Source of the DNA: Holtermannia corniformis
Lineage: Eukaryota > Basidiomycota > Tremellomycetes > Holtermanniales
Assembly (NCBI GenBank): GCA_001599935.1
Contig: BCIJ01000008.1
Location: 355,612 to 419,611 of the forward strand
DNA: 64,000 bases
Direction: 5' to 3'
Every line of letters begins with the position of its first letter. Within the stretch, counting starts at the first letter, position 1. Shown here piece after piece: positions 20,901-33,152 of the stretch. A program made the translations under genes and the position numbers. The notes beneath the pieces were generated by a model, which was not told the DNA's origin, made no database searches, and worked only from the letters and a program-made list of their open reading frames with translations.

Positions 20901-21799
20901 TGCTGCAGCGTGGTCCTGACGCAGATGAGATGCGGCACATTCTTGCAACCTTTATCGAGCAGCATCCGATCAAGGATGCAGAGGAATGGGACCAGACGAC
21001 GCAGAAGGAGGTTCAAATTGTAAGACATAGATCTATACTGCTCAGCTGACACCTTTAGATCGACACTCTCTCGCGGCGGGCCACCCTCATTTTCAACGAC
21101 ACCAAGTCGAACCGTATGCCTGACGGCATCGACCAGTCAAATGTCGATCTTTTACTGGGCTTACGTCGTGAAGGTGACCCCGGCTCCAATGCCGATACTT
21201 TCAACCGAGGAACGGCGTCCGGGCCTCTGTCGCTGGCATCACCCCCGGTGCGGACAACACCGCTATCTGCGCAGCGTGCCACGGCGTCTGGCTCTTTGCA
21301 ACTGCCCCTGCCCAACCAGTGGTCGCGCCTTCTAAGTCCCGCCGCCAACCCCACGGGCCCATTGCAGACCATCGTGGGCAACCCGACGGAAAGCCCGACT
21401 TCGTCGGCTCACGAAGAAGACCACTCACAGCGGCTGTACGTACATGTTGTCCTCGAGAGTGTCACGCTAAATCTGTCAGACTAGATCACTGGTTGTCGGC
21501 AAACACATCGTTGGCAGTTGGCACCGATTCGACGGGGATTGAGCCCTCTTTGGGCATTAGCCATGCACCCCCGCCCAGTCAATGGGGTGGTGCGTACGGC
21601 CCTGTCAGCTATGAAGACCCCGCATACCAGCAGTATCTCCCGAACGAGGGTGTTGCTGGGCCGTTTGCGCAGGAGAATAGTGCAGACTACTGGGATGCGC
21701 TCATAGATGGTAGGTCGAACGCGACTGCATGTGCGGTAGTGCAAGGATACTCACGCATGCGTACTAGGCATTCTCGGCAGTAGCAATGGGGGTAGTTAG
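17978..21799 (+). CDS. Zn2Cys6 fungal transcription factor
   Basis: After a basic region (APRKKKRVSLS) comes a binuclear zinc cluster reading CNQCAKRKQKCNREVPCQHC, then LARKVPELC (spacing C-2-C-6-C-5-C-2-C-7-C). It is followed by a linker (PYVRGPTPPLYTPPD, RIDKMEQVLGVVV) and the fungal-specific transcription factor domain (ALYLALIHDRRLTECWSQLGASLRTAQAIGLHRDG, then SDITSSIPPTPKP and later helices). The zinc cluster is split over six exons, two of only 6 and 8 nt (18340-18345 and 18409-18416). Without the 6-nt exon the fifth cysteine is lost. The C-terminus is Gly/Pro/Ser-rich and ends ILGSSNGGS. It is a nuclear regulator; the targets are unknown. Confidence 0.85.
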
Positions 21800-22010
21800 C
21801 TTGTACATAGCTCACATGGCTAGGCATGCGGGTGGCCGCGTCCATATGCTTCCGTCAAGTCGTTGTTGCCACGTGATGTCACTCGCGGCACAGACCAAGG
21901 GCTAGCTGTGCTTGCTTGCATCTACCATCAACGAGCACTTTCAAGACCCACATCACTCCGGCGAGTAGCCCTGATTCGACAGGTGAACACACCCACATCT
22001 CATAACCACC

Positions 22011-22671
22011 ATGTCCGACACCGCCTTCCGCAAGATTGACATTGACGCTCTCGACGAGGACGTCCTTCAACCCTCGGACCTGTATGACCCGGATCCACGA
22101 GGTCCAGCAGGTGTGTTGAGTGATGCAAAGTCGAAGAGCGGAGAGGTAAGGAATCTAGTGTCGCGGTATGTAGCTCCTTGAATGCGGTCATCACAGCGCT
22201 ATGCTGACGATGCAGAGGCGACGTGGCGTCAGCCCTTGCACTCATCCTTACGGATCCGCCTTATGGCGAGGGTGTCGACGAGGCCAAGGTACGCCGCACA
22301 TAGGGAGCGTGTAAGCTGATTTATTGCAGAACCTCACAACTGCGGCCTTGCTCACAATCCTCAACTCAACCCGGGCAGCTGATATTCCAAACTTACTCAC
22401 TGGGCTGGAACCTGCACAACAGGACAGACTGATGGCGTATTTATACAAGGTTCGTTGACCAATGTACCTGCCCAACGCTTGATCTCATTATTCTACAGGG
22501 CATGGCGACGTTGGGGTCCGCAAGCGATGTCAGCGGAGCTGTTCTCTTGACATGGCACGAAAAGGTCCGTTTCGCCCAGTGTATCTTGCCTATCCTGACG
22601 ATTGTTAGTTGACGGAAGTCGCCGGCATTGGGTGCATTGTCCGCGTCATGACCGATCGTCGGACTGTCTAG
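22011..22671 (+). CDS. ARC15: Arp2/3 complex subunit 5 (p16-Arc)
   Basis: About 158 residues over five exons, typical for ARPC5. Family blocks include FRKIDIDALDED near the N-terminus, a GDVASALALILTDPP segment, the helical TTAALLTILNSTRAADIPNLLTGL, LMAYLYKGMA, and the C-terminal VLLTWHEKLTEVAGIGCIVRVMTDRR. The protein is a structural subunit of the complex that nucleates branched actin filaments, acting at endocytic patches. The ATG directly precedes the conserved N-terminus. Confidence 0.93.
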
Positions 22672-23313
22672 AAGTCGCATCATCGACGAGCACAAGAATT
22701 GTAGATTGCACGCAGGAGATGTACCAGCTTTGCCGAACACTCCCTCGCCCCCGTGTTGGTGTTGTATGCTTTGTGTCGTGCTGTGATTCCTGGACGAGTA
22801 TTTGTACGATACCTTGTTCGCGGGCTTCATGCTCGCTGTGTACCAGTGCACCGTGTTTAAGGTACTTTGCGACCGAGATGACTGCCCGTTTGGAGTGACT
22901 TGCATCGCTTACGTGAATGTCTTTCCACCAGTCAGACGGGCTCGCATCGACTGGTCTGAAAGTAGCACCGTTTCCCAATTATGTTGTGCCACAAGCGGAG
23001 ACACCAGGCGCTTAATTCGTGGCGAGAACCATTATTGATACGTACGCATCATAAATCATCAGACATGTAAAGCCCGAGTACAGGCGGCAAAGCACATGTC
23101 GGAAGATGGCACAGACACGACTCAGGATGAAACAGAGCCATCGGCCCCAACATAGAAGGTGCAGTCTTTACGACCACAACGGCCTGGTCCAGAGAAGCAG
23201 CTAAGCAAGAAGGGGATGTATGAAGATCTATCGAAAGATACTATATACAACCCATGCCCAGACTAGAAATAACCTGATTGGAATATATTCGACTATGTCA
23301 CCTCTGATATCAA
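22672..23313. other. Intergenic region, no gene seen
   Basis: About 640 bp between ARC15 and the tRNA gene. Short open frames exist on both strands, but none has splice signals, an initiating context or recognisable sequence that I would defend. Confidence 0.4.
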
Positions 23314-23400
23314 GGTCGATTAGCTCAGTTGGTTAGAGCGTGGTGCTAATATCAAACTTTATTTACGCCAAGGTCAGCGGTTCGACCCCGCTATTGACCA
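23314..23400 (+). tRNA. tRNA-Ile (AAU anticodon) with a 13-nt intron
   Basis: The acceptor stem GGTCGAT pairs with ATTGACC plus discriminator A. The D arm reads TAGCTCAGTTGGTTAGAG, and the T arm is standard (GGTTCGACCCC, box B). The anticodon stem TGGTG/CGCCA closes a loop with AAT at 23348-23350. Intron 23352-23364 sits at the canonical position one base after the anticodon. CCA is not encoded, as expected for a eukaryote. Confidence 0.93.
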
Positions 23401-23403
23401 GTC

Positions 23404-23416
23404 TTTTTGCTTTTTT
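23404..23416 (+). terminator. RNA polymerase III terminator (T-runs)
   Basis: Two T-runs of five and six follow the tRNA 3' end within 16 bp, as expected for Pol III termination. From here to the next gene (about 360 bp) I see no gene, only a CACGTG motif near 23700. Confidence 0.8.
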
Positions 23417-23776
23417 GGGCTTGCAGGCGTTTCAAGGTGATGTGAGAGACGTTTTCGCCTTCGAAAGTCAACTCAGACAGGCGAAACGCGAGGGAGGCGG
23501 ATTTCCGCGAGTTTTGCTGCGGCATGACTGGATTTTTTGGGTGCCATGTAGTGCAGCCACCTTGTCTCCACCCGGTGACGCCGAGAGAGAGCCGGTCGTT
23601 TGCCTAGTCGGTCGGTCATGGTCGCCAGGAGATTCCGCGCTTCCCTGTAGGGTGCCACGCGCGCGCGCCACATTCGTACGAGTTCCGCGAAGAATATACC
23701 ACGTGATCAAGCACATGAAGTTGGGCAATGTCTACTTTAGTACCTTCAGACGACGTCTCGAGCTCATATTGTCGCC

Positions 23777-26700
23777 ATGGCGCCTCGGAAACCCACTCCG
23801 GACTGGTCTTGGGTCAAGGATGTGCCCGAAAGTAGTGCAATCACCGAGGATCATGTCAGACGGGCAGCCGGGCTGCATCATGACTGCGCATGTCGCAAGC
23901 CGAAATGTTCCAACCCGTACTGCCTGACCATCAAGGTAGGTGCAGTAGCAGCTACCGTGCGTTGCTGATGCGTGTAGCTCAAAGATGTCAACGTCGAATA
24001 CGGACCAAATTCGGTCGAGCAGAAGAGGGACGAGCAGCATCCCGTTGGCTTGACGGTCTGTGCGCAACGGCAAGCTCAGATGCGACGCTGATGATGATCA
24101 GAATCTCGGCGCGACATGCTATGTGAGCATTCTTCTGTCCTATACCATGTGACTAACATCACAAGGCGAACGCGTTCATTCAGGTACGCTTCCATGCCTC
24201 CTCGCGCGTCTGGCTGACGAGGCAGGTCTGGTTTCATGATCGGATATTGAGATCTGGGGTGTACAGCTGTCTTCCGTCCTCTCCTGTTAGAGCTCTACTA
24301 CGGACTGCGAACCGTCTAACTGCCGCAGACCGCTCCGATCAAGCATCTCGCGACCACATTCGCGGCCCTCGAGCATTCGGAAGAGGCTGTTTACAACCCA
24401 TCTGGTTTAGTTGACTCGCTGCGGCTGGAGAAGGGTAGCCAACAGGATGCGTCCGAGTGCGTACTCTCATATGGCGGTGGTACGCTCTCTATGCTCATCT
24501 GGCGGTAGGTTCTCAAAGCTATTCATGTCACTGCTCGAGACCGAGTTCCAGACGCAGGCCGAGCCGAAGCTCAAAACTCTCGTCAAGGATAGGGTAAGTC
24601 TATGGACTACTCACTACATGAGCTGAACAGGCAGTTCGAAGGAGAGCTGGTCTACTCTACCATCTGCAGGGGCTGCGGTGCCGAAAGCAAACGCGAAAGT
24701 GCGCCTTCCGCACGTTATGCTCCTTGTGAGACTGACATGTTCCTTCAGCCGCTTTCAGCGAGCTCGAGCTGAGCCTCAAGGTCGGCGCGTCAGGCATGTC
24801 GACTGCTTTGCTGACATTGGCAGGACAATCAATCTTTGTCCGAACGCCTGGACAACCTGCTTGAGGAGGAGCAGCTCAGTGGTGACAACCAGTGCGTCAG
24901 GTCAGCATGTACGGCTCTAGCTCACGTATGCAGGTATCGCTGCTCGAGTTGTAGCAGACTCTGCGACGCCACACGCAGAATCAAGCTTCGTCGCCTACCG
25001 CCTGTCCTACAATTCTCTCTCCTTCGCTTCGTCTTCAACGCAACGACAATGTCAAGAAAGAAATGCAAAGACAAGATCACATTCCCAGGCCGCATCAACA
25101 TGTCATTGCATACCGAAGACCATAAAGACAATTGGTATGCGTTGCGAGGCATCGTGACGCACCATGGCACAAGCGTAGGTTTTGACAGCGTCGTAACGAT
25201 AACGTATTTACCTGGTGTAGGCACAGAGCGGTCACTTTGTCTGCGAGGTGTACGACACCGAGTGCGTCGCCGGATTCAGGGATGCTTGTGCTGACTGTCC
25301 AGGCGCGACAAGTGGTATCTGTTCAACGACGACGAAGTGACAGAGACCACGACACCTGGCGATATGCAGCGAGGTCCGATGCTGACACTGTGAGACGCGT
25401 GGTTTTTTTTTTGAGCAATGGCTGAAGACTACAGCGTCAATGGCAAATTTGTCGACAACAAGAAGCGCGCGGTATCATCAGACGACCAAGAACTTCCGTC
25501 AGTCTGTTCAAGCACGTCATTGGCAGCCCTTGACAAAGTGCAGTGCCAAAAAGGTCAAGCTGTCGCCAGACAGGTCCAGCCCGGTCAAGATACCGGCCGT
25601 ACAGCTCAGCGCATCCAAGTGAGCTGACAAGGCGTCTTCTCGCGCAGCTGACATGCTACAGTCGACACTCGTCCAAAGATGCCTACTTGCTACTATACGC
25701 ACGCGAACAGGACGGCCCACCGCAAGACGAACGTCAGCCGACCGAGGACATCATGGCCACCATCGCCGACCTGAATGCCAGATTCAAGAAAGATCTACTG
25801 ACGCATGAGCTCAAGTGGGTTTGCCAGCACTTGTATGGCAGCGCAAACTGATTCATGGCAGACGGCGAGCTCTCGATGACGCTGCTTCCGAAGTCCGGCG
25901 CATTCGAGAGGACTTGACGGGCCAGCTCGAGTTGAGCGACGAGCCGGTCAGTATCGTGCTGCCATGGAATCTCCTCTGCTGACCTTCGAGCAGAGGGATC
26001 GTATTTACCTCACATCCGACCTCCAAGCCTGGTTTGGCAGTGCCATCTCACTCCCTAGCAATGACTCGAGATCCGAACCGACGCAGAGCCAAGCGGCACC
26101 GCTTGCTGAGCCTGTTGAACCGTCGCCCCATACCGAGGACCTAGATGCGGATCCCGCTGTTGAGCACGAAAAGCCAGAAGGCAGTCCAGCGCAGCCCATC
26201 GAGGAGGTCGCGCGCTTGCGCGAGCTGGCGGTGCGATCATCCCTTGCTTTCGAGTCGGACAACAACCTACTCGTCTGCGAGCACGGCAGGCTGGTGGCGT
26301 CGGTGACGAGCTACAAGCTCCTGCCACAGGTGGGTGATGCGTTGAGCACACCTTGTCTGATCTGACCGCGTGTAGAGCTGCACTCTCGAGCTGAAGCGAC
26401 TTGGGTTTCTCGCCACGCCCGAATTGACCCTGAAAGATCTCTGCCGCGTATGTGTCGAAGAAGAGTTCCACAGTGAGCTATCTCTTCACCATCACCGGAT
26501 TTGGCTGACACTTGCCAGTCAAGAAGCGCAACGAGCAGCGCATTGAGCTCTACTCGACGTTTAACAAAGTCAAGTCGAGAGATGACGGTATCCAGTACTA
26601 CATTTCGAAAAAGTGGCTCCAAGGTGTGACTGCATTCACATCGTGTACCCTGTCTGATAAAGCGAAGCGTGGAATAAACAACTCCTTCCCAAGGACGAGG

Positions 26701-28257
26701 CAGGCAACGAAGCCACGCAGAGCGTCCATCCGTACTCAGACGAGGTATTTTGTCCTCACGGCGGGCCTCTGCCGGTTGTCACCAAGGGGGCGGAGACCGT
26801 GTCTGCCGAGGTGAGTGAGCCATAACAACTCAGATCACTGATACTCTAGGCCTACGTGCTATTGAAATCGGTGGTGAACAATTTTGATGCACCCTGCATT
26901 GATTCCCCTCCGTGCGAGTTGTGCCTCGATTCGCAATCAGAGGGCGAAGGCGCAAACGAGCGGGAGGCGGCGGCGGCACGCGAAAAGGTAAGTGCGATAT
27001 CTGGTGCATCATCCCTACTGACATTGCCAAGATGCGACTCACGAGGGTGTTCAAGCCGGAGGCCATGAGACAGGCGTTCAGCGTGCTTCACGAGACCTTC
27101 TTTCTCATCCCTCCCGACTTCATCGACGCTTGGAGACGCTGGGTCAAGACTCCAAGAAAGCTTCCACGACCTGTACTCGACGTCTCCAAGCTACTCTGCC
27201 AGCACGGTTGTTTGCTGTTCGACCCGAGGATGACGGAACTGAAGCCACCGGCGTGTCATGCAGTGTCCCAGTATGCGTGGCCACTCTTGGTCGAACTGTA
27301 AGTCTTATTCGGAGGGATGGTAGGTTATTTCTGAGGTCTTTCAGCTATCGGCCAGAAGCAGAGATCTCTGTGACCTTGACCAGTTTCACGCCAAGCGACC
27401 AGTTGACCCCGGTCACCAAATGCAGCGTTGAGTCGTGTGCTGCGTGCCAACTCGTGCGGTGCGTCCAGGATATCGACACGCATTCGCGGCTGACGAACAA
27501 CAGTGCCTCCAACTATACCAAAACGCTTGTCACGGTGCACCTGCACCATTCCGGTACGCCCCTTGAGCGGCTGACTGGCGATGGCAGCGCCAAGCCAGAC
27601 GTTGTCGACTTGCCTAGTTCTACAAAGACGTACGCAAGACGGATGCTGCGCATGCGCCACAGTAGGGCCCACCAGTACCAGCGGTGCTGGATCGCCGTCA
27701 GCAAGCACCATCACGTCATCGACATCAAACGTCTGGTGAGTTGCGAGTGCGGGAACGGCATGAGTTGACCCTACTGTAGATTGACAAAGAGACGTCGATC
27801 ACCCCGTTGTATCAACGACTATTTCTTCGCGGTCAAGAGCTCGAGGACAATGCAGCAACGGCCGCCCAGATTGGCCTGCTTGACACTGACGAGCTACACC
27901 TGCTCGAAATCGAGCCACCGGATGAGACCGATTTCGAGATGCTGGATCACGATACGACAGATCACCCTCGAGTCGAGACGGGCGGTGGGTTTGGCGGCAC
28001 GGCTCTCGTTGGCTCCTCGAGCAAGAGTCACAGTCCGATCAAGGAGGGGCCCGAGGTTGCCAACAAGCGTACGTTGGGTGCCGGTGGCCGTTTGGCGCTA
28101 ACCTGAGCGCAGCCTGCCCTGCATGTACATACTTCAACGGTAGGCCGCAACTGATCACCCCGCGACAGCGCTAATGTGCACAGTTTCAAGCCGGACCATC
28201 TGTGAGATGTGCGAAAGTGTGCGTCAACGGCAACAAGTGCAAGACGCTGCAGGCTGA
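23777..28257 (+). CDS. Ubiquitin-specific protease, USP48-like, with DUSP domains and C-terminal RanBP2 zinc finger
   Basis: A large multi-exon deubiquitinase. The Cys box is NLGATCYANAFIQVWF and the His box SGHFVCEVYD..KWYLFNDDEV. A zinc-binding pair CRGCGAES / YRCSSC lies between them, as in USP catalytic domains. Downstream are acidic linkers and regions resembling DUSP domains (LLVCEHGRL and the helical KSVVNNFDAP). A ubiquitin-like region follows (VSKHHHVIDIKRL...LYQRLFLRGQELEDN). The last exons encode CPACTYFN...TICEMC, a RanBP2-type zinc finger. The order Cys-rich start, USP core, DUSPs and Ubl resembles USP48, a nuclear enzyme that removes ubiquitin from chromatin and signalling proteins. 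The start ATG precedes MAPRKPTPDWSWV. The exon joints in the DUSP region are approximate. Confidence 0.85.
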
Positions 28258-29418
28258 TCACCTGCAGAACCTATGACCGTGCATCGCAACCGCACCGTCG
28301 ATTGTGTAGTCTCACACCATGCATTTCATTTGTACTATACTGCAAGGCATGCACTCGTGGACGACGGCGGGCGCGGGCTGAGCGCGCAACCAGCAGTTTA
28401 TTTATTCAAGCGTAACTTGGCTCGTGCACAGCAGGCAACACGGGTGACAAACAGCACTTTTGATCGCTGTTGCGGCATAGACGATCACTCCAGCAGCGAC
28501 ACGGTAAACGGCCAAGAAATGCAACTGTCGGCAACAGCATACGGGTACGTATATCATCAAGACTACTACAAACGCTATCAACGGTAAAGATCTACTCGGC
28601 GCGTCAGCAACGTTCCGTCAACGAGAGCACCACAGGAAAAGGCCAAGGACGGTTCAGAAAAGTTTTTAAGGTAGCGAGAATTTTCAGCAGCGACCCCGCA
28701 GGCCCATGACGGACCCGCGGCGTCCTCAAGCCAAATGCACTCGGGTCATCATAGATGCGGAGCGCGATGCGCGTAGTGAAAGGGCAAGGTATGCATGGCA
28801 AGTATAGAAGAAAAGCTACTCACGAGATGGTAAGACGAAACGAGAAGAGCTTCGATCAGAAAACATCGCCCAGGCCCACGACGGGTTTCAACCCAGTCCA
28901 TAAAGGACTGAGCGTCGACGCCGCCGCCAGCTTCTTCGATGGCCGGCGTGCTACCCTCGAAAGGGTAGAGCCTAGACGCCAAACGTCTCCGTGAAAGAGC
29001 CGGGCGAGTGGTAGATCATCACCTCGAAGTAAAAAGGTCGACTAGAGTAAACTAGCGTGAACGAGACAGTGACTATACAGAAATCCTGCAGAGTATGTCT
29101 AAGGCGGTCGTCAGCGACTGGTCTGAAGGGTAGGGAGGGGGAGAGGGTGGACGTACTCGATTGAAGAGAAGGGTCGCGAGCGAGCGTCTTCTTATACATT
29201 TGGCGGCGGGCGGATAACGCCGCGGCGTTTGGGAAATTTGGTTGCACGTGATCTGCGGGTGTGGCATGTCCCCCTGAACGCGGATCTGTAACCGAACGGG
29301 TTGGCACGCACGGGAGGTGAAAGGCCGTGCTAGACCCCTGAGTGCAGCATGGGCTCTGTGCGCAGGTCGAGAGCCCGCAAGGGGATGCATAGCCCTATAC
29401 AAATGTGCGCACGCTAGG
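28258..29418. other. 1.2-kb region with a possible small minus-strand gene
   Basis: No gene is certain here. On the minus strand an ATG at 29199 opens MYKKTLARDPSLQS, followed by a canonical intron donor (GTACGT), branch CGCTGAC and acceptor TTAG. Reading through instead gives a 75-residue frame. A further stretch near 28822-28985 (LYPFEGSTPAIEEAGGGVDAQSF in one frame) ends at a strong GTGAGT donor. I could not assemble a consistent transcript. The promoter element at 29211-29236 lies just upstream of that ATG. Confidence 0.3.
29211..29236. promoter_or_regulatory. Partial copy of the GGCGTTAT/ATAACGCC element
   Basis: Contains ATAACGCC directly followed by GCGGCGTTT, the inner arms of the palindrome found at 30754-30817 and 60835-60898 but without the flanking GGGGTT/AACCCC arms. 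It sits 12 bp upstream of the ATG at 29199. Confidence 0.4.
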
Positions 29419-30645
29419 CTACTGGTGCGTGAACCTGGCCTTGCGCTTCTCGGCAAACGCAGCCATGCCTGCAGGGTAGCACAGCGTCAGCACTGCACCG
29501 GACGCAACCTTGGTCGCTAGTGGACGAGTGGAGCAGCACTGACCCTCCTTTTGGTCGTCGGTTGCAAACAGCTGTTGGAACAGGCGGCGCTCGAGGTGCA
29601 GGCCCTCCTGGAGCGAGAGCTCGTTCGCTGACGCGAGGTCATGACGTCAGCTACTGCACCTTGACCAAGCCGCTACTCACCGGCCAAGACGGCCTCCTTG
29701 CCAGCCTGAACGCTGATCTCGCCAAAGCTTGCAACCTTTTCAGCGACTTCGATCGCCTTGTCGACGACGCTTTCGCCTTCGGCCACGACGCGGCTTACGA
29801 GTCCCCATTGGCCGGCTTCGGTCCCGGTGATCTTGCGACCGGTCAAAACGAGGTCCATGGCGCGTTTCGAGCCGACCAAGTGTGTCAGACGCTGGGTCCC
29901 GCCGGCACCGGGGATGATACCGAGCGTGATCTCGGGTTGGGAAAACGTAGCGTTCGGAGTGCAGAGCAGGATGTCGCACCTAGATTTCATCAGTGTGGTG
30001 ACGCCAAGTCGAGTGGCCCGACTTGCATCATGGCGAGCTCGCATCCGCCCCCGAGCTGCCAAGTGTCAGTGTGGGAAGGACGAGCTGGGAGCTATACGGA
30101 CAGCGTAACCCGCGACGGCACCGACAATGGGCTTGCGCATACGCGAGACGCGCGACCACGAGCCGAGAAAGTTGGTCTTGTAGACTTCGGCGACTGCACG
30201 GGTCAGTGGGACGGAACAGTTGTGAGTGGACAGAGACGGAATTGGGGATTATTGGCCGAATCGAAGAGTTATGAGATGTGATAAAGTACCACGTACACTT
30301 CTTGTCTTTCATCTCCTTGATATCGGCGCCAGCTGGATGGACACTAATCAGCAGACTGCGCCCCACTCCCACCGACTAACCCGCAAACACCTTGTCTCCA
30401 CCCGTCAGCACGACGGCCCTGATGGCCTCGTCCTGCTCGGCGATATCAAGCTGCTCGTTCAGCTCCTTGAACAGGGCCGACGAAAGCGCATTCAGCGCCT
30501 TGGGCCGGTTGAGCGTCAAGATGCTGACGGCGCCCGAGGCTGAGCGGGACGGGATCACGAGCTGGTCGGTTGAAGTGGCCATTGTGCGGTATCTGAGACT
30601 GATCGTCACTGGCCGATAAGCTGTACGGAGGGTTGTCGTGAGCAT
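29419..30645 (-). CDS. Mitochondrial enoyl-CoA hydratase (ECHS1-type, crotonase family)
   Basis: The N-terminus MLTTTLRTAYRPVTISLRYRT is Arg/Thr/Ser-rich without acidic residues, as in a mitochondrial presequence; for that reason the upstream ATG was chosen over the internal MATSTDQ. Crotonase motifs follow: ILTLNRPKALNAL, the oxyanion-hole region FAGADIKEM, VAGYALGGGCELAMMCDI, and the catalytic stretch FSQPEITLGIIPGAGGTQRL with both active-site glutamate regions. The C-terminus is EKRKARFTHQ. It hydrates 2-enoyl-CoA in mitochondrial beta-oxidation and amino-acid catabolism. It diverges from the eIF2-alpha gene across a 446-bp promoter with a palindromic element. Confidence 0.93.
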
Positions 30646-30753
30646 CTCTGTCTGTGAGGATGGGACGAGAGGGGATGAGCTGAGCCGGTGCGGTGGTGCG
30701 TGTTGAGCCCCGCGGCGCACTCACGTGTGAACCGGACCATGCGACAACCGGGA

Positions 30754-30817
30754 GGGGTTGGGGCGGCTCTCGGCGTTATTCTAGCGCCGAGATAACGCCG
30801 TGGACTTTTGTAACCCC
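30754..30817. promoter_or_regulatory. Nested palindromic promoter element
   Basis: Outer arms GGGGTT (30754) and AACCCC (30812) enclose inner 9-bp arms CGGCGTTAT (30771-30779) and ATAACGCCG (30792-30800). It lies in the divergent promoter of enoyl-CoA hydratase and eIF2-alpha. Near-identical architecture occurs at 60835-60898 and a rearranged form at 53321-53378. Confidence 0.6.
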
Positions 30818-31090
30818 CCGTTCGGTTCCAGTGACCGACACCAAGTCGGATTGTCCTTTGTTCACGAGCAAGCGACCCAGAGCACCTCGGCGAGCACCAG
30901 AACAAGCACAAGAGCTTGCACAGCAGCGAACTGCACAGGAGGGCAGCTACAGGGCGAACAAGAGCGACGCAGGTACGTCTAACCCGACTTGCACGAGGTA
31001 GGCTGACTTGGAATCAGTCGGTTCAAACGATCGTACTGCAGGGCACACCAAGCTTCTAAACAGTCTTACAGTCTACGAGCGCACGCCAAG

Positions 31091-32258
31091 ATGCCGCGCT
31101 TCTACGAGAACAAGTTCCCGGATGTAGGTCAAACCGCGTCCACACCTCGCTCAATCCTGATGCGCTTGCCGCAGGTCGAGCAACTCGTCATGGTCCAGGT
31201 ACAGCAGATTGCCGACATGGGTGCCTATGTCAAGCTGGTGCGTGCTGTGCTTGCTCTGCATCAGTCTGCAGAGGCTGATTGGCCGATTCCTGCTCTCAGC
31301 TCGAATACGACAACATCGAAGGCATGATCCTCTTGTCTGAACTGTCGCGCCGGCGGATCAGGAGTGTACAAAAGTTGATCAAGGTCGGGCGGAACGAGGT
31401 CGTCGTCGTGATGCGCGTCGACCCAGACAAGGGTGCGTCTTGCCGTCGGCCCCGTGCATGCCGACTGATCCCCACCCCAGGCTACATCGACTTGTCCAAG
31501 CGCCGTGTCTCGGCCGAAGAGGTCGTAAAGTGTGAAGAGCAGTATGAAAAGGGCAAGGCGGTCGACTCGATCATGGTGCAGGTCGCGGGCAAGACGGGCG
31601 TCCCAGCCGAGACGCTGTACGAGCAGATTGCGTGGCCGCTCGGGAAGCGCTACGGGCACGCGTACGAGGCTTTCAAGCTGTCCATCAGGTCCGTCTCAGT
31701 CGTCTGCTGTTAGCTTTCGACCGATGCTGACCCGGCGCAGCGAGCCCGAGAGCGTGTTTGAATCCGTTTCCGTCCCCGAAGAGACGCTGGCCGCGCTCAA
31801 AGCGCAGATTGCGCGCCGACTGACCCCGAAGCCGGTAAAGGTCCGAGCCGACCTCCAAGTCACTTGTTTTGCGTATGCCGGGATCGACGCGATCAAGACG
31901 GCTCTGCGGGCCGGCGAGGCGTGCGGGACCGAGGAAGTGCCCATCCAGGTCAAGCTGGTCGCGCCACCGCTCTATGTCATGACAACGACAAGTACCGACA
32001 AGCAGCAGGCGATTGAGAGGATGGAAGCCGCCGTTGAAAAGATTGGAGAGGTCATTCAGAGTCAGGGTGGCGATATGGCCATCAAGATGAAGGTCGGTCC
32101 ACTGTATAAGCGTATAGGACTGACCGCTGACTTGGTGCCTATAGCCAAAAGTCGTTTCCGACTCGGACGATGCCGAGCTCAAAAAGCTCATGGACCAGTT
32201 CGAACAGGCCAACACGGATGTTGCCGGCGATGATAACTCGAGCGAGGAGGACGAGTAG
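31091..32258 (+). CDS. SUI2: Translation initiation factor eIF2 subunit alpha
   Basis: About 300 residues. The S1 RNA-binding domain begins MPRFYENKFPDV and continues [40 protein letters not shown], containing the regulatory serine (Ser51 of the family, in LLSELSRRR) phosphorylated by Gcn2-type kinases. It continues VVVMRVDPDKGYIDLSKRRVS, the helical domain (LYEQIAWPLGKRYGHAYEAFK) and the alpha-beta C-terminal domain (VKLVAPPLYVMTTTSTDK). It ends in an acidic tail. The protein delivers Met-tRNA to the 40S subunit as part of eIF2 and is the target of stress control. Short introns interrupt the S1 domain. Confidence 0.96.
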
Positions 32259-32491
32259 ATGCAGCAGCATGGATCTTGCATCGACCCTTCGAGGTTTGCC
32301 AAGGGCGAGTTATTGCCTGATAGTGGTACAGATCTCGTTGATCGTAGTCCATCGTACAGCAGCTCGAGAGCCACAGGTGATTGCAGCAGCCATGGACAAC
32401 CTCATTGCACTCAGGCCTGCCCCTTTGACGAGAGCGGCTGAGGTGACAGTTCGGCGGTATCGTTTACAGTGCAAAGCCAATCCATATGCGC

Positions 32492-33022
32492 CTACCCTCC
32501 ATGCAGCGTCGAGATGAACACGATTTCGTCTCGGTCCTGTAACCGATACTCCAACTCGTCTTCGAGCTCCCAGTCGGCATCGTTGATCAGCACGAGGATA
32601 CCAGGCCGGCTAGATCAGTCTCTATATCAGCATGCGAACACAATGATGGTCGAGAGATGAACGTACACGCCCTCGCCCTCGCCAAACATCTCCTCGCGCT
32701 CACTGACGAGGTTGGCCTTCATCCATTTCACAAGGTAGCGCATATCCACAGCCTGGCCTTCTATCCTCCGTGGGAGGCGAACCGTGCGCTTGGGTATTGA
32801 TGAGAAGAGAAGATGTAGCCCACCACTGTAGACTCGGGCGTCAGCGATGGACTGATGCTATGGGCGAGAGACTGACCCAAACTCGAGCTTGACCTCGATC
32901 TCATCATCCCCCTTTGGTGTCTCGAACCCTGCTGCGGAATTTGACGACCCAACGACGGTGCTGGCTGATGCGTAGCCGAGCCCCGAGGTAGCTGGTGGGA
33001 CACTGTTGCTCACAGCTGTCAT
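32492..33022 (-). CDS. URM1: Ubiquitin-related modifier 1
   Basis: The last exon ends [12 protein letters not shown] then stop, the Gly-Gly tail required for thiocarboxylate formation. The beta-grasp core is visible as [36 protein letters not shown] and [26 protein letters not shown]1 carries sulfur for thiolation of wobble uridine in tRNA and also conjugates to proteins under oxidative stress. An N-terminal extension of about 40 Ser/Ala/Gly-rich residues precedes the core, so the protein is near 140 residues against the usual 100; an internal start is possible. It shares a 130-bp divergent promoter with LAS1. Confidence 0.9.
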
Positions 33023-33152
33023 CTTGGTCGTAGAACCTGATCAAGGACTGTGTGTAGTCGGTGGCAAACCGATGAGCCAACGGAAGCTTTTCCAAAGATT
33101 TCTGAAACACCATGTATCCACTCGACAACGACAGCAAGTCGCGCATAGGATC

